64,000 nucleotides of DNA from Bryobacteraceae bacterium (lineage in GTDB: Bacteria; Acidobacteriota; Terriglobia; Bryobacterales; Bryobacteraceae). Of the stretch, positions 32,813 through 41,441 are shown one piece after another (position 1 is the stretch's first letter; the number at the start of each line of letters is the position of its first letter). A program made the position numbers and the translations under genes. The stretch spans positions 2,728,001-2,792,000 of the forward strand of contig BPGE01000001.1 in assembly GCA_026002875.1 (NCBI GenBank), written 5' to 3'. Under the pieces are notes generated by a model. The model did not search any database. It saw nothing but the letters and a program-made list of their open reading frames with translations, and was not told where the DNA came from.

Positions 32813-33220
32813 ATGGCTCTCATTGAATGGACACCCGCCCTGGAAGTGGGACTGGAAGAGATGGACCGGCAGCACAGGCAGCTGGTGAAGATCCTGAACG
32901 AACTCCATCAGGCGATGCAGGCTGGCGGCAGGCAGCGCGACCTGATGCGCGTGATGGATGAGCTGCTCCAGTATACGAAGTATCACTTCAGCACCGAAGA
33001 GCGTCTCATGGCCGAGGCCGCTTACCCGGGGCTGCCCCGCCATAAACAGAAACATCAGGCGTTGACCGCGAAGGTGGAAGAATACGCGGCGGCAGTGCTG
33101 AAAGGCCGCGCCACCATTTCGCTCAGCATTCTCCAGTTCCTGAAAGAGTGGCTCAACAGGCACATCCTCGGCACGGACAGGGAATTCGCCGAGTTTGTCC
33201 GCTCCCGCAAGGTGGCCTGA
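32813..33220 (+). CDS. Bacteriohemerythrin
   Basis: The protein has 135 residues, a single hemerythrin domain. All seven di-iron ligands can be located: H21, H58 and E62 (HFSTEE), H77 and H81 (HKQKH), H117 and D122 (HILGTD). The opening LIEWTPALEVGLEEMDRQH is canonical. It binds oxygen at a diiron centre and is thought to store or deliver oxygen or sense it in microaerobic bacteria. The gene is probably monocistronic, with a terminator directly at its stop codon. Confidence 0.95.
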   Translation: MALIEWTPALEVGLEEMDRQHRQLVKILNELHQAMQAGGRQRDLMRVMDELLQYTKYHFSTEERLMAEAAYPGLPRHKQKHQALTAKVEEYAAAVLKGRATISLSILQFLKEWLNRHILGTDREFAEFVRSRKVA

Positions 33221-33240
33221 GCCGCCCCCCGGCGGCTGTT
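33220..33240 (+). terminator. Terminator of the bacteriohemerythrin gene
   Basis: AGCCGCC and GGCGGCT form a seven-base stem around CCCC, starting on the last base of the stop codon and followed by GTTCTT, a weak T-run. Confidence 0.55.
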
Positions 33241-33270
33241 CTTCCGCGCGCCCGGCGAATCTTGACTGCG

Positions 33271-33333
33271 TATAATTGAATCAAACAGCCAGCCCCATGC
33301 GGGCCTGCTGCGGCGGTGAAGCCGCGCGGGCCC
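33271..33333 (+). promoter_or_regulatory. Consensus -10 (TATAAT) and structured leader of the DUF1326-like gene
   Basis: TATAAT at 33271-33276 is a perfect -10; no -35 sits at the right distance. The roughly 90-base leader contains a nested hairpin (GGGCC 33301-33305 with GGCCC 33329-33333, GCGGC 33310-33314 with GCCGC 33321-33325), then GGGAGG ahead of the start. The structure may be a post-transcriptional control element. Confidence 0.4.
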
Positions 33334-33368
33334 GGAGGATTTGGAAGGGCTGAGAACTGGGAGGTTCG

Positions 33369-34064
33369 ATGATGACTGCGTGGTTGAAACTGGGCGTGTT
33401 TTTCGCCGGCGCCGCTTCGATGATCTGGGCTGCGTCGCCGTCGATTCAGGCAACCGGAATGTATGTCGAAGCCCGGTCGGCCGACGTCAACGCCGGGTCG
33501 TGCTTCATCAACAGCGAAGTCCAGCTGGTGGGCAACCTGGCCGTGTTCGGCTGGCAGATTGAACGGGGCGAGGTCAACGGCGTGCGGATCGACGGGCTGA
33601 AAGTGGCCGCCGCCGTGAAGGCCGCCTCCACGCTGGGGGACCTGACCGGCGAGCCCTACCCCGTCTACTCCGTGCTCATCTACGACGAGCGCGCGTCTCT
33701 CGAACAGCGCCGGGCGCTGAAGCTCTTCGCGCAGCGCATGACGGGCGACCTGCTGGAGCGCGTCGTGCGCGAGTTCGTCATGCCAATGGAGTTCCGCGTG
33801 GAAGGCGAGTCGATCCACGAGCAGCGCGTTTCCTTCACCGCCGGGACGCTGGCCGCCATCCGCACCCGCGCCATCGAGGAGGGCGACAAGGTCTGCGGCC
33901 ACGAGGAAACCTTCTATCCTCCGCTGGCGAAGACCGATCACGCCATGGCCGCCTACACGCTGGAGAACCGCTATGCGGCCGACTCCCGCGACGGACTGAA
34001 GGCGAGCTGGTCGCTGCCGTACAAGCGCAACGCCTTCGTGGCCACGTTCCACGTCAACGAATAG
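33369..34064 (+). CDS. Secreted protein resembling DUF1326
   Basis: The protein has 231 residues; tandem ATGs at 33369 and 33372 follow GGGAGG. A signal peptide ends near MIWAASPS. The mature start ATGMYVEARSADVNAGSCFINSE, followed by VFGWQIERGEVNGVRIDGLKVA, resembles DUF1326 proteins, which usually have a Cys-rich N-terminal stretch. The rest is mixed alpha/beta with two more Cys (VCGHEETF region). Function is unknown for the family. It is a single gene closed by a strong terminator and carries an unusually long structured leader. Confidence 0.7.
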   Translation: MMTAWLKLGVFFAGAASMIWAASPSIQATGMYVEARSADVNAGSCFINSEVQLVGNLAVFGWQIERGEVNGVRIDGLKVAAAVKAASTLGDLTGEPYPVYSVLIYDERASLEQRRALKLFAQRMTGDLLERVVREFVMPMEFRVEGESIHEQRVSFTAGTLAAIRTRAIEEGDKVCGHEETFYPPLAKTDHAMAAYTLENRYAADSRDGLKASWSLPYKRNAFVATFHVNE

Positions 34065-34089
34065 CGGTCTTCCTCTTGCCGGACATCCG

Positions 34090-34133
34090 CAGCGGCCAGG
34101 GAGCGCGAAGCCCCGGGCCGCTGTCGTTTTTTC
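34090..34133 (+). terminator. Strong intrinsic terminator
   Basis: CAGCGGCC (34090-34097) pairs perfectly with GGCCGCTG (34116-34123) and is followed by TCGTTTTTTC. It separates the DUF1326-like gene from the YVTN propeller gene. Confidence 0.88.
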
Positions 34134-34156
34134 TCCCGGCGGGCAAGAATGGGAGC

Positions 34157-35146
34157 ATGCGGACTCGCGGTTTCCTGCTCATCGGTCTCGCGCTCGCGGC
34201 GGCGGCGCATGCCCAGGTGCTGATCCTGCACAAGGGCGACGATTCGCTGGGCGTTTACGAGGAAGCCGGCGGGAAGCTGATCAAAAAGATTCCCACGGGC
34301 GCAAAACCCCATGAATTTGCGGTGAGCCGCGACCAGCGTTTCGCGTTTGTCAGCAACTACGGCGTCAATTCCTGGACGGAAGAGAAGCAGGGCGGCAACA
34401 CGCTCACGGTCATCGATCTTGCGGCGCGCAAGCCGGCCGGAGAGATTTCTCTGGGCCAGTATCACCGCCCGCACGGCATTCACCTCGGCCGCAGCGGGCG
34501 TCTGTACGTCACCTGCGATTTTCCCGCGGCGCTGGCCGTCATTGACAGCCGCAGCCGGAAGCTGCTCCACGGCATTCCCGTGACGGGCAAGCTGCCGCAC
34601 ATGGTGGCGGTGACGGCCGATGAGCGGCAGGCTTGGACGGCCGACTCGGGCTCGGGCACGGTGAGCGTCGTCGACCTGCGCGCGCGCCGCCAGCGCGGCT
34701 CGGTCGACGTGGGCGGCGTTCCCATGGGCATCGCTCTGACGCCGGACGAAAAGACCCTGCTCGTGGGCACGCGGACGGCGAACCAGGTGGTGGTCGTCGA
34801 CGCGGTGACGAACACCGTCCGGCGCCGCATTGGCGTGCCCGGGCAGCCTTCGCGGATCGTGATCTCGCCCGATGGCCGCTTTGCGTACACGACGTTGATG
34901 GAGTCCGGCGAAGTTGCGGTCATCGACCTCTCGACCATGGAGGAAGTGCGCCGCGCCCGCGCCGGCAGCCACGCCGAAGGCATTCATCTCGACGCAGCCG
35001 GCGGGACGCTGTTCGTCTCCGCGCAGGGCGACAACCGGACGGTGCGCTTCCGGCTGCCGGAGCTCGAAGTGATGACGGTGTTTGAAACCGCCGCCAGGCC
35101 GGACCCCGTTTTCCTTCTGCGTCAGCGCCCCGAGGCGAAGAAGTAG
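34157..35146 (+). CDS. Secreted YVTN-type beta-propeller protein
   Basis: The protein is 329 residues from the ATG at 34157, which opens the signal peptide MRTRGFLLIGLALAAAAHAQ. YVTN-family blades repeat: FAVSRDQRFAFVSNYG, NTLTVIDLAARKPAGEI, SGRLYVTCDFPAALAVIDS, GTVSVVDLRARR, NQVVVVDAVTNTVRRRIGV and GEVAVIDLSTMEEV. It is one complete seven-blade propeller with no extra domain. Such proteins serve as periplasmic binding or structural modules, and some associate with quinoproteins or cytochromes. Its 3' end overlaps by 25 bases a convergent small membrane-protein gene. Confidence 0.85.
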   Translation: MRTRGFLLIGLALAAAAHAQVLILHKGDDSLGVYEEAGGKLIKKIPTGAKPHEFAVSRDQRFAFVSNYGVNSWTEEKQGGNTLTVIDLAARKPAGEISLGQYHRPHGIHLGRSGRLYVTCDFPAALAVIDSRSRKLLHGIPVTGKLPHMVAVTADERQAWTADSGSGTVSVVDLRARRQRGSVDVGGVPMGIALTPDEKTLLVGTRTANQVVVVDAVTNTVRRRIGVPGQPSRIVISPDGRFAYTTLMESGEVAVIDLSTMEEVRRARAGSHAEGIHLDAAGGTLFVSAQGDNRTVRFRLPELEVMTVFETAARPDPVFLLRQRPEAKK

Positions 35147-35454
35147 CCTGCGGCGAGCGAAGCCGCCGACAGCGCGGCGACGGCCGTCCAGAACAGAAGG
35201 ACGTGTTTCCGTTTCCACAGCCATTGCCGTTCCGGCGCGGTTTCCGGCGGCGTGCGCCAGGGCTTGCGCGGCTCGAGACCCGCCAGCGTTTCCTCGAGCG
35301 ACAGCGCGCACGCGTCAAACGCGCGGGTGCAGTTTTCCAGACGGCGCATGCCTTCCGCGGGCGCTTGCCGCCATGCCCGGATCTGCGCGTCCACCGCTTC
35401 GACGGGTCTGGTCACTCCGTTGGAATAGTCGCCGCCCGGCCGCATTCCTATCAC
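35122..35454 (-). CDS. Small tail-anchored-like membrane protein, unknown
   Basis: The protein has 110 residues from a GTG at 35454 (an ATG lies three codons later). The first about 75 residues are soluble and charged with helix-like stretches (VEAVDAQIRAW, ACALSLEETLAGL). One C-terminal membrane helix (VLLFWTAVAALSAASLAAGYFF) ends four residues before the stop, giving a tail-anchored topology. The 3' end overlaps the convergent propeller gene by 25 bases. No family is recognised. Confidence 0.55.
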   Translation of the reverse strand: MIGMRPGGDYSNGVTRPVEAVDAQIRAWRQAPAEGMRRLENCTRAFDACALSLEETLAGLEPRKPWRTPPETAPERQWLWKRKHVLLFWTAVAALSAASLAAGYFFASGR

Positions 35455-35519
35455 GGAATCTTGCGGATGAAACCGTCTTCAGACGCGCGGCTCGCAGCGG
35501 ACGGTAGAATACGGGTACG

Positions 35520-36710
35520 ATGACGATTCTGCGTTTCTTACCGATGGCCGCCGTGCTGGGCTTCGCGGCAGCCTCCGCGCAGCAGCCCAAGCTGCCTCCG
35601 CCTTTCCACACTCCTTCGGCCTCCAACCCGCCGCGGGTGATCGAGCGGCCCGACGGCGCGCGTCTGCAGGCGCCCGCGGGCTTCGACGTGCAGGAGTTCG
35701 CCTCCGGATTCGAACGGCCCAGATACATGATCCTCGGGCCCTCCGGCGAGATTCTGATGTCGGACTCCACGCGGCCGGGCCGCGTCTATGCGCTCGTCGA
35801 CCGCAACCGCGACAACCGGATCAGCGAGGACGAAAAGAAGGAGATCCTGAACGGGCTGGACCGCCCCTTCGGCCTGGCGCTGTGGAAAGACTACCTGTAC
35901 GTGGCCGAAACCACGTCGGTGAAGCGGTACAGGTACGATTCGAAGAAGCTCGAGGCCTCGCAGCCCGAAGAGATCGTTCCGCTGAAGGAAGCCGCCACGG
36001 GCCACTGGACGCGCACGATCCTGTTCGACCGCAAGGGCGAGAAGTTCTACCTCGCCGTCGGTTCGCAGTCCAACGTCAGCCCCGGCGAGCCGGAGATCCG
36101 CGCCGCCATCCTGCGTTTCAACCCCGACGGCACGGGGCGCGAGTTCATCGCCACGGGCACGCGCAACCCCATCGGGCTGGACTTCTATCCCGGCACGGAC
36201 ACGCTGTGGGCGGCTGTGCAGGAGCGCGATGGTCTGGGCGACGACCTGGTTCCGGACTACTTCACTTCAATCCGTCCCGGCGGCTTCTACGGCTGGCCCT
36301 ACGCCTACATCGGACCGAACGAGGATCCGCGCAACAAGGGCCAGCGGCCGGATCTCGTGGCCAAAACGATCGTGCCGGACGTCATTCTGCCGGCGCACGT
36401 GGCGGTGCTCGACGCCCGCTTCTATACGGGCAAACAATTTCCTGAAAAGTACCGCGGAGGCGCGTTTCTGGCGTTCCACGGCTCGTGGAACCGCGCGCAG
36501 AGGGTCGGCTATTCGGTGGCTTTCATTCCCTTCAGGAATGGAAAACCGGCCGGTCCCCTGGAGGATTTCCTGACCGGATTTCTGCTCGATCCATCGAAGA
36601 AAGAGGTCTGGGGCCGCCCCGTCGGCCTGCTGGAACTCCGGGACGGCAGCCTCCTGGTATCGGATGACGGAGGCAACCGTCTATGGCGAATCACCTACTC
36701 AAAGCCCTGA
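35520..36710 (+). CDS. Secreted sugar/sorbosone dehydrogenase-like (PQQ-type) beta-propeller
   Basis: The protein has 396 residues. A signal peptide ends in AAASAQ. The fold is the six-blade propeller of soluble glucose/sorbosone dehydrogenases: GFERPRYMILGPSGEILMSD, NGLDRPFGLALWKDYLYVAETTSVKRY, GTRNPIGLDFYPGTDTLW, PGGFYGWPYAYIG and FLAFHGSWNR. Calcium-loop-like DRNRDNRISEDE lies near residue 105. Relatives oxidise aldose-type sugars with PQQ, though not all bind the cofactor. The next gene, a multiheme cytochrome c, starts 28 bases before this one ends, so the cytochrome is a natural electron acceptor candidate. Confidence 0.85.
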   Translation: MTILRFLPMAAVLGFAAASAQQPKLPPPFHTPSASNPPRVIERPDGARLQAPAGFDVQEFASGFERPRYMILGPSGEILMSDSTRPGRVYALVDRNRDNRISEDEKKEILNGLDRPFGLALWKDYLYVAETTSVKRYRYDSKKLEASQPEEIVPLKEAATGHWTRTILFDRKGEKFYLAVGSQSNVSPGEPEIRAAILRFNPDGTGREFIATGTRNPIGLDFYPGTDTLWAAVQERDGLGDDLVPDYFTSIRPGGFYGWPYAYIGPNEDPRNKGQRPDLVAKTIVPDVILPAHVAVLDARFYTGKQFPEKYRGGAFLAFHGSWNRAQRVGYSVAFIPFRNGKPAGPLEDFLTGFLLDPSKKEVWGRPVGLLELRDGSLLVSDDGGNRLWRITYSKP

Positions 36711-37336
36711 TCCCTCTCCTCATTCTGGCGGGCGCGGCGGCAGCGCTGTCCGCGCCCCGCAAGCCTTTCTCCCACAAATACCACCTGAAGCAGGTCACCT
36801 CCTGCGAGAACTGCCACAAGGAAGCGGCGGCTTCGACCAGGGCGGAGGACAACCTCCTGCCGGATAACATGGCCTGCGTCACCTGCCATGACGAAGTGGA
36901 AATCGGCGAGCCCAACAAGTCCGGCGTAGACAAATTCAACCACTCGATCCACGTCGAAATGGGCAATATCGCCGCCCTGATCGCCGCCGCGGTGAAATCG
37001 AAATCCTACCTGGGCGACCATCCTCCCGCCCCGGAAGCCCTGGCGAAAATCCAGGATCCCTGCACCGCATGCCACCGCGGCATTCCGGAAAGCGACGACG
37101 TGCCCCACGGCAAGAAAACCGCCGCCCATTTCCCGCACATGGCCGACTGCCTGGTCTGCCACGGCGAGATCAAGCCGCCCGACTCCTGCCAGAAGTGCCA
37201 CGTCGAGACCACGAAGAACTTCCGCCCCGCGGACCACACCGCCGAATTCGTGGACAAGCACGGCGGCAAGGACTTTCCGCGCCAGGGCTGCGCCGTCTGC
37301 CACGGCCGCAAGTTCACCTGCAAGGGCTGCCACTGA
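36683..37336 (+). CDS. Seven-heme periplasmic c-type cytochrome
   Basis: The protein has 217 residues and overlaps the upstream dehydrogenase gene by 28 bases. A signal peptide or anchor (LLKALIPLLILAGAAAALSA) is followed by seven CxxCH heme sites: CENCH, CVTCH, CTACH, CLVCH, CQKCH, CAVCH and CKGCH. Extra His residues (FSHKYHLK, FNHSIHVE, HFPHMAD, ADHTAEF) provide the distal ligands. The pattern is that of the cytochrome c3 / multiheme NrfH-like superfamily. It would shuttle electrons in the periplasm. Co-expression with the dehydrogenase suggests a sugar-oxidation electron chain. Confidence 0.92.
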   Translation: MANHLLKALIPLLILAGAAAALSAPRKPFSHKYHLKQVTSCENCHKEAAASTRAEDNLLPDNMACVTCHDEVEIGEPNKSGVDKFNHSIHVEMGNIAALIAAAVKSKSYLGDHPPAPEALAKIQDPCTACHRGIPESDDVPHGKKTAAHFPHMADCLVCHGEIKPPDSCQKCHVETTKNFRPADHTAEFVDKHGGKDFPRQGCAVCHGRKFTCKGCH

Positions 37337-37362
37337 GCGCTCCCCCGCTTCCGCGGGAGCGC
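37337..37362 (+). terminator. Hairpin after the cytochrome gene
   Basis: GCGCTCCC (37337-37344) and GGGAGCGC (37355-37362) form an eight-base stem immediately after the stop. No T-run follows. Confidence 0.5.
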
Positions 37363-37387
37363 CGCGGGGGCTGGTATCATCGGACGC

Positions 37388-38776
37388 ATGAAACGGGCGC
37401 TGTCCGCTGCGATCCTCCCTGTTTTTCCGGCTGCCCTGCTGTTTCTGTCCTGCCAGCCGGCGCGCGATCACCGCATGAACGGCTCCTGGCGCGGCGAGAT
37501 GCGCAACGGCTGGATTCCCGTGCGGCTGGCTGGCTCGCCCGAGCAGATCGGCTATCAGCACGGCTTCCTGCTTGCGAAAGAAATCGAGGACGCCCTGGCC
37601 GTCACGAAGCTGACTCTCGAGCACGACACGAAACGCGGCTGGCAGTTCTTCCGCAAGACGGCTCAGGAGATTCTCTGGCCCAAAGTCCCGGACGAATACC
37701 AGCGCGAAATCCGCGCCATGAGCGAAGGACTGAAGCGCGCTGGCGTGAACGCGGACTACCTGGATCTGACGGTGCTCAACGCCAACATCGAGCTGGGCTA
37801 TTACGTCACATGGCTCGACGGCAGGGGCAAGTCCGCGGCGCCGGACAAGTGCAGCGCCTTCGTCGCCACGGGCAGCTGGACGCGCGACGGACAGCCCGTG
37901 ATCGCCCACAACAACTGGTCCGGCTATCTGGAAGGCTCGCGCTGGAACATCATCTTCGACATCCGCCCGGAGCGCGGCCACCGCATCCTGATGGACGGCT
38001 TTCCTGGCTTCATCCACTCCGGCGACGACTTCGGGATCAACTCCGCCGGGCTCGCCATCACGGAAACCACCATCACGGGCTTCCGCGGCTTCGATCCGGA
38101 AGGCGTGCCCGAGTTCGCCCGCGCCCGGCAGGCGATGCAGTACGCGTCCTCGATCGACGAGTTCGCCGCCTTCATGATCCGCGGCAACAACGGCGGCTAC
38201 GCCAACGCGTGGCTGGTTGCCGACACGCGCCGCAACGAGATCGGCAGGCTCGAACTCGGCCTGAAGAATGTCATCCTCGAGCGCACCAATGACGGCTACT
38301 TCGCTGGCGCCAATTTCCCGGTGAACCCGAAGCTCGCCGCCGAAGAAACCGTCTTCCCCATGAACGATCCTGCGGTCAGCGCCAACGCCCGCCGCGCCCG
38401 CTGGGAGCAGCTGATGCCCGAGTTCCGGGGCAGGATCGGCCTCGAAGAGGCCAAACGTTTCATGGCCGACCACGATGATGCCTACGAGAAGAAGCCCGAT
38501 TCCCCCAGCGAACGCACTCTCTGTGGCCACGTCGATCTTAGCCCGCGCGGCATGAAGCCCTGGCAGGATGAATACGGCCCTGCGGGCGCCGTACAGTCGA
38601 AAGCCGCGGATGCGCGGATGATCCGCGCGATGGAAATGGAAGCCGCCATGGGCCACGCCTGCGGCCTGCACTTCCGCGCCGAGGAGCACCTGAAGAAATA
38701 CCCGCAGTACGGGTGGATGAAGCCGCTGCTGCGGGATCTTCCCGCGCAGCCCTGGACGCGCTTCCGCGCCGACTGA
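37388..38776 (+). CDS. C45-type Ntn-hydrolase / phospholipase B-like secreted protein
   Basis: The protein has 462 residues. The N-terminal hydrophobic leader ends LLFLSC, which could be a weak lipobox. Family features are GYQHGFLLAKEIEDAL early on and the nucleophile region PDKCSAFVATG, with C155 as the candidate autoprocessed N-terminal nucleophile. PVIAHNNWSG, FPGFIHSGDDFGINSAGLAITETTI and GNNGGYANAWLVAD are the strands that complete an Ntn active site. Members include phospholipase B-like enzymes and acyltransferases acting on amide bonds. It follows the cytochrome gene by 51 bases behind a hairpin. Confidence 0.83.
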   Translation: MKRALSAAILPVFPAALLFLSCQPARDHRMNGSWRGEMRNGWIPVRLAGSPEQIGYQHGFLLAKEIEDALAVTKLTLEHDTKRGWQFFRKTAQEILWPKVPDEYQREIRAMSEGLKRAGVNADYLDLTVLNANIELGYYVTWLDGRGKSAAPDKCSAFVATGSWTRDGQPVIAHNNWSGYLEGSRWNIIFDIRPERGHRILMDGFPGFIHSGDDFGINSAGLAITETTITGFRGFDPEGVPEFARARQAMQYASSIDEFAAFMIRGNNGGYANAWLVADTRRNEIGRLELGLKNVILERTNDGYFAGANFPVNPKLAAEETVFPMNDPAVSANARRARWEQLMPEFRGRIGLEEAKRFMADHDDAYEKKPDSPSERTLCGHVDLSPRGMKPWQDEYGPAGAVQSKAADARMIRAMEMEAAMGHACGLHFRAEEHLKKYPQYGWMKPLLRDLPAQPWTRFRAD

Positions 38777-38824
38777 CCGCTGCGGGCGGGACCGCCCCGC
38801 ACTGGTGCAAACTGGAATCCTGGC

Positions 38825-39958
38825 ATGGATTGGGCCCGCGCGATCTTCCTCGTCTCCGCCGCGCTGTTCCTGTATCCCATCGCCGTCTATCCGCTGATCG
38901 GCATCCTTTTCGGGCGCCGCCGCCGCGCCTCGATTCCCGAGGACGGCTGTCTGCCTTCCCTGGCCATGGTCGTCTGCGCGCTCAACGAGCGCAGCATCAT
39001 CGGCCGGAAGGCGGAAAATACGCTTGCTCTCGACTATCCCCGGGACCGCCTGCGGCTGATTTTCGCAAGCGACGGTTCGACCGACGGAACGACGGAAATT
39101 CTGCAGGAATTCGTTCCCCGCGGCATCGAGCTGATCGTCCGCCCGCAGCGCATCGGCAAGATCGCCAACCTCAACGACATCGTTCCCCGGATTCGCGAGG
39201 AAATCACGGTCCTCAGCGACGCCAACGTCCTGTACGACCGGAAGGCGCTGAAGGCGCTGGCTGCGCCCTTTTCCGATCCGCAGGTCGGAGCCGTTTCCGG
39301 CAAAGTGGTTCTCCAGGAAACCACCGGCGAGCTGGAAGGCGGCGAACAGCAGTACTACAGCGTTGAATGGCGCCTGCAGGAACTGGCCAGCCGGATCTGG
39401 TCCATGGCCGGCGCCGACGGCGCGATGTATGCCTTCCGGACCGCGCTGTTCGAGCCGTGCCCGCCGGACACCCTGATCGAGGATTTTGTCATCCCCATCC
39501 GTTTCGTCCGCAAGGGTCTGCGGGTTGTGCACCAGCCGGCGGCGGTCGGCTGGGAGCGCGGTCCGGAGAGCCTGCGGGAGGAATACCGCCGCCGGGTCCG
39601 CATCGCCGCAGGCGCCGCCCAGGCGCTGCTGCGGGGCAACGGGTGGCCCGTGGGCGCGCCGCTGCGGTTCTGGTTTGTCTTCGTTTCGCACAAGCTGCTG
39701 CGCTGGCTGACGCCACTCACCGGGCTGGCCGCCGTGGCTTCGGCCGCCGCCGCGTGGCCTTGGCCGCCCGCGCAGCTGGCGCTGGCGCTGTCCGGCGCGG
39801 CTCTGCTGCTGGCGCTGTTGCGCGCCGCCACCGGATGGCGCAACCGCCTGCTCGATGTTCCCTTCTACTTCCTCTTCGGACAGGCCGCCCATCTGATCGG
39901 CCTTCTGAAAGGCGTCGCCGGGCGGCAGAGCGTGCTGTGGGAGAAAGCGAGCCGCTGA
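38825..39958 (+). CDS. Membrane-bound family 2 glycosyltransferase
   Basis: The protein has 377 residues. An N-terminal membrane helix (AIFLVSAALFLYPIAVYPLIGILF) precedes the GT-A domain: SLAMVVCALNERSII, FASDGSTDGTTEIL (nucleotide site), VLSDANVLYD (DxD-like), MAGADGAMYAFRTALF, LIEDFVIPIRFVRKG (ED catalytic base) and EEYRRRVRIAAG (QxxRW-equivalent). Two or three membrane helices close the protein. This is the architecture of processive or polyprenyl-linked glycan synthases. It lies between the C45 protein and the convergent tyrosine phenol-lyase, with no polysaccharide cluster around it. Confidence 0.9.
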   Translation: MDWARAIFLVSAALFLYPIAVYPLIGILFGRRRRASIPEDGCLPSLAMVVCALNERSIIGRKAENTLALDYPRDRLRLIFASDGSTDGTTEILQEFVPRGIELIVRPQRIGKIANLNDIVPRIREEITVLSDANVLYDRKALKALAAPFSDPQVGAVSGKVVLQETTGELEGGEQQYYSVEWRLQELASRIWSMAGADGAMYAFRTALFEPCPPDTLIEDFVIPIRFVRKGLRVVHQPAAVGWERGPESLREEYRRRVRIAAGAAQALLRGNGWPVGAPLRFWFVFVSHKLLRWLTPLTGLAAVASAAAAWPWPPAQLALALSGAALLLALLRAATGWRNRLLDVPFYFLFGQAAHLIGLLKGVAGRQSVLWEKASR

Positions 39959-39973
39959 ACGGGCGGCCGGCGC

Positions 39974-41368
39974 TTACATCAGCCTGCCGCCGATCGGCTC
40001 GAACCGCGCCTGGAAGAAGCGCAGGAACTTCGGCTCGAACGTCATCCGCAGGCCGCGGATCTTCTCGCGCTCCTCGTAGACGCAATACACGCTTTCCGCC
40101 GTCACGTCCATGTGCGCCTGCGTGTAGACGCGGCGCGGAATCGTCAGCCGCACCAGTTCCAGCTTCGGCTTGCGCTCCTGGCCCGTCTCCGGATCGCGCC
40201 CCGCGCTGACGATGCCGCGCTCCATGGCGCGCACGCCGCTGTCCAGATACAGCGCCGCCGCCAGCGCCTGCGCCGGGTAGTGCTCCTGCGGAACGTGCGG
40301 CAGGAATTTCTTCGCGTCGAGAAAGACGCCGTGCCCGCCTACAGGGACCACGATCGGAATGCCCCAGCGCCGCAGCTTCTCTCCGAGATACAGCACCTGC
40401 CCCACGCGCGCACGGATGTGGTCGTCCTGCACGGACTCCTCAATCCCGATGGCCACGGCTTCCATGTCGCGCCCCGCCATGCCGCCGTAGGTGTGCAACC
40501 CTTCGTACACGACCACCAGATTGCGCGCCTGCTCGGCGATTTCGGCGTCGTTCACGGCCAGAAAACCGCCGATGTTGGCCAGCGGATCCTTCTTCGCGCT
40601 CATCGTGCAGCCGTCGGTGAGCGAGCACAGCTCGTACACGATCTCCGCCACGCTCCTGCCCTGCTGCCCCGGTTCGCGCTGCTGGAGGAACCAGGCGTTT
40701 TCAGCCACGCGCGTGGCGTCCAGAATCACGCGCGTCCCGTAGCGGTCCGCCAGCGCCCGCACCTGCTTCAGGTTGGCCAGCGAGATCGGCTGCCCCCCTG
40801 CCATGTTCACCGTGGCGGCGACGCTGACGTACGGCACGCGCCCGGGATTCTCCTTCAGCACGCGCTCCAGCTTTTCCAGGTCGACGTCGCCCTTGAACGG
40901 GTGTTCGTTCGCCGGGTCGTGCGCCTCGTCGATGATCACGTCCACGAACGTGCCGCCGCTCAGCTCCTGATGCAGCCGCGTGGTCGTGAAATACATGTTG
41001 CCCGGAATCACGTCGCCGGGGCGGATGAGGATGCGCGACAGGATGTGCTCTGCGCCGCGCCCCTGATGCGTAGGAATCACGTGCCGGTAGCCGTAGTAGC
41101 GCTGCACGGCGCTTTCAAGATGGTAGAAATTCTCGCTGCCCGCGTACGCTTCATCGCCCAGCATCAGCCCCGCCCACTGCCGGTCGCTCATCGCCGACGT
41201 GCCGGAGTCGGTCAGCAGGTCGATGTACACGTCGCGGGACTTCAGCAGAAACGTGTTGTAGCCGGCCTCCGCGAGAGCCTGCTCGCGCTGTTCGCGCGTC
41301 GTCATGCGGAGCGGCTCCACCATCTTGATCTTGAACGGTTCGGCCCAACTGCGTCTTTCGAGCGGCAT
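39974..41368 (-). CDS. tpl: Tyrosine phenol-lyase (beta-eliminating, PLP-dependent)
   Basis: The protein has 464 residues, as in Citrobacter TPL. The N-terminus (EPFKIKMVEPLRMTTREQR), LLTDSGTSAMSDRQWAGL, GDEAYAGSENFYHLE and PTHQGRGAEHIL are near-identical to known family members. The Schiff-base lysine is K260 in TMSAKKDP, and the Asp/Arg pair is ILDATR. The C-terminal RFFQARFEPI is closer to TPL than to tryptophanase, but the two are hard to separate by eye. The enzyme splits tyrosine to phenol, pyruvate and ammonia. It is divergent, 73 bases away, from an Lrp/AsnC regulator that likely controls it. Confidence 0.9.
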   Translation of the reverse strand: MPLERRSWAEPFKIKMVEPLRMTTREQREQALAEAGYNTFLLKSRDVYIDLLTDSGTSAMSDRQWAGLMLGDEAYAGSENFYHLESAVQRYYGYRHVIPTHQGRGAEHILSRILIRPGDVIPGNMYFTTTRLHQELSGGTFVDVIIDEAHDPANEHPFKGDVDLEKLERVLKENPGRVPYVSVAATVNMAGGQPISLANLKQVRALADRYGTRVILDATRVAENAWFLQQREPGQQGRSVAEIVYELCSLTDGCTMSAKKDPLANIGGFLAVNDAEIAEQARNLVVVYEGLHTYGGMAGRDMEAVAIGIEESVQDDHIRARVGQVLYLGEKLRRWGIPIVVPVGGHGVFLDAKKFLPHVPQEHYPAQALAAALYLDSGVRAMERGIVSAGRDPETGQERKPKLELVRLTIPRRVYTQAHMDVTAESVYCVYEEREKIRGLRMTFEPKFLRFFQARFEPIGGRLM

Positions 41369-41441
41369 GCCCGCATCTTAGCTCCGGCCGGACCGGACGG
41401 GAAGAACTGGCTGGAGGCGCAGCAGGGGTTTCTCTTACAGA

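Noticed and set aside
36695-39892. A 1065-residue minus-strand frame across three plus-strand genes
   Set aside because: It spans the cytochrome, C45 and glycosyltransferase genes, all of which have diagnostic motifs on the plus strand. This is the usual long antisense frame of high-GC DNA.
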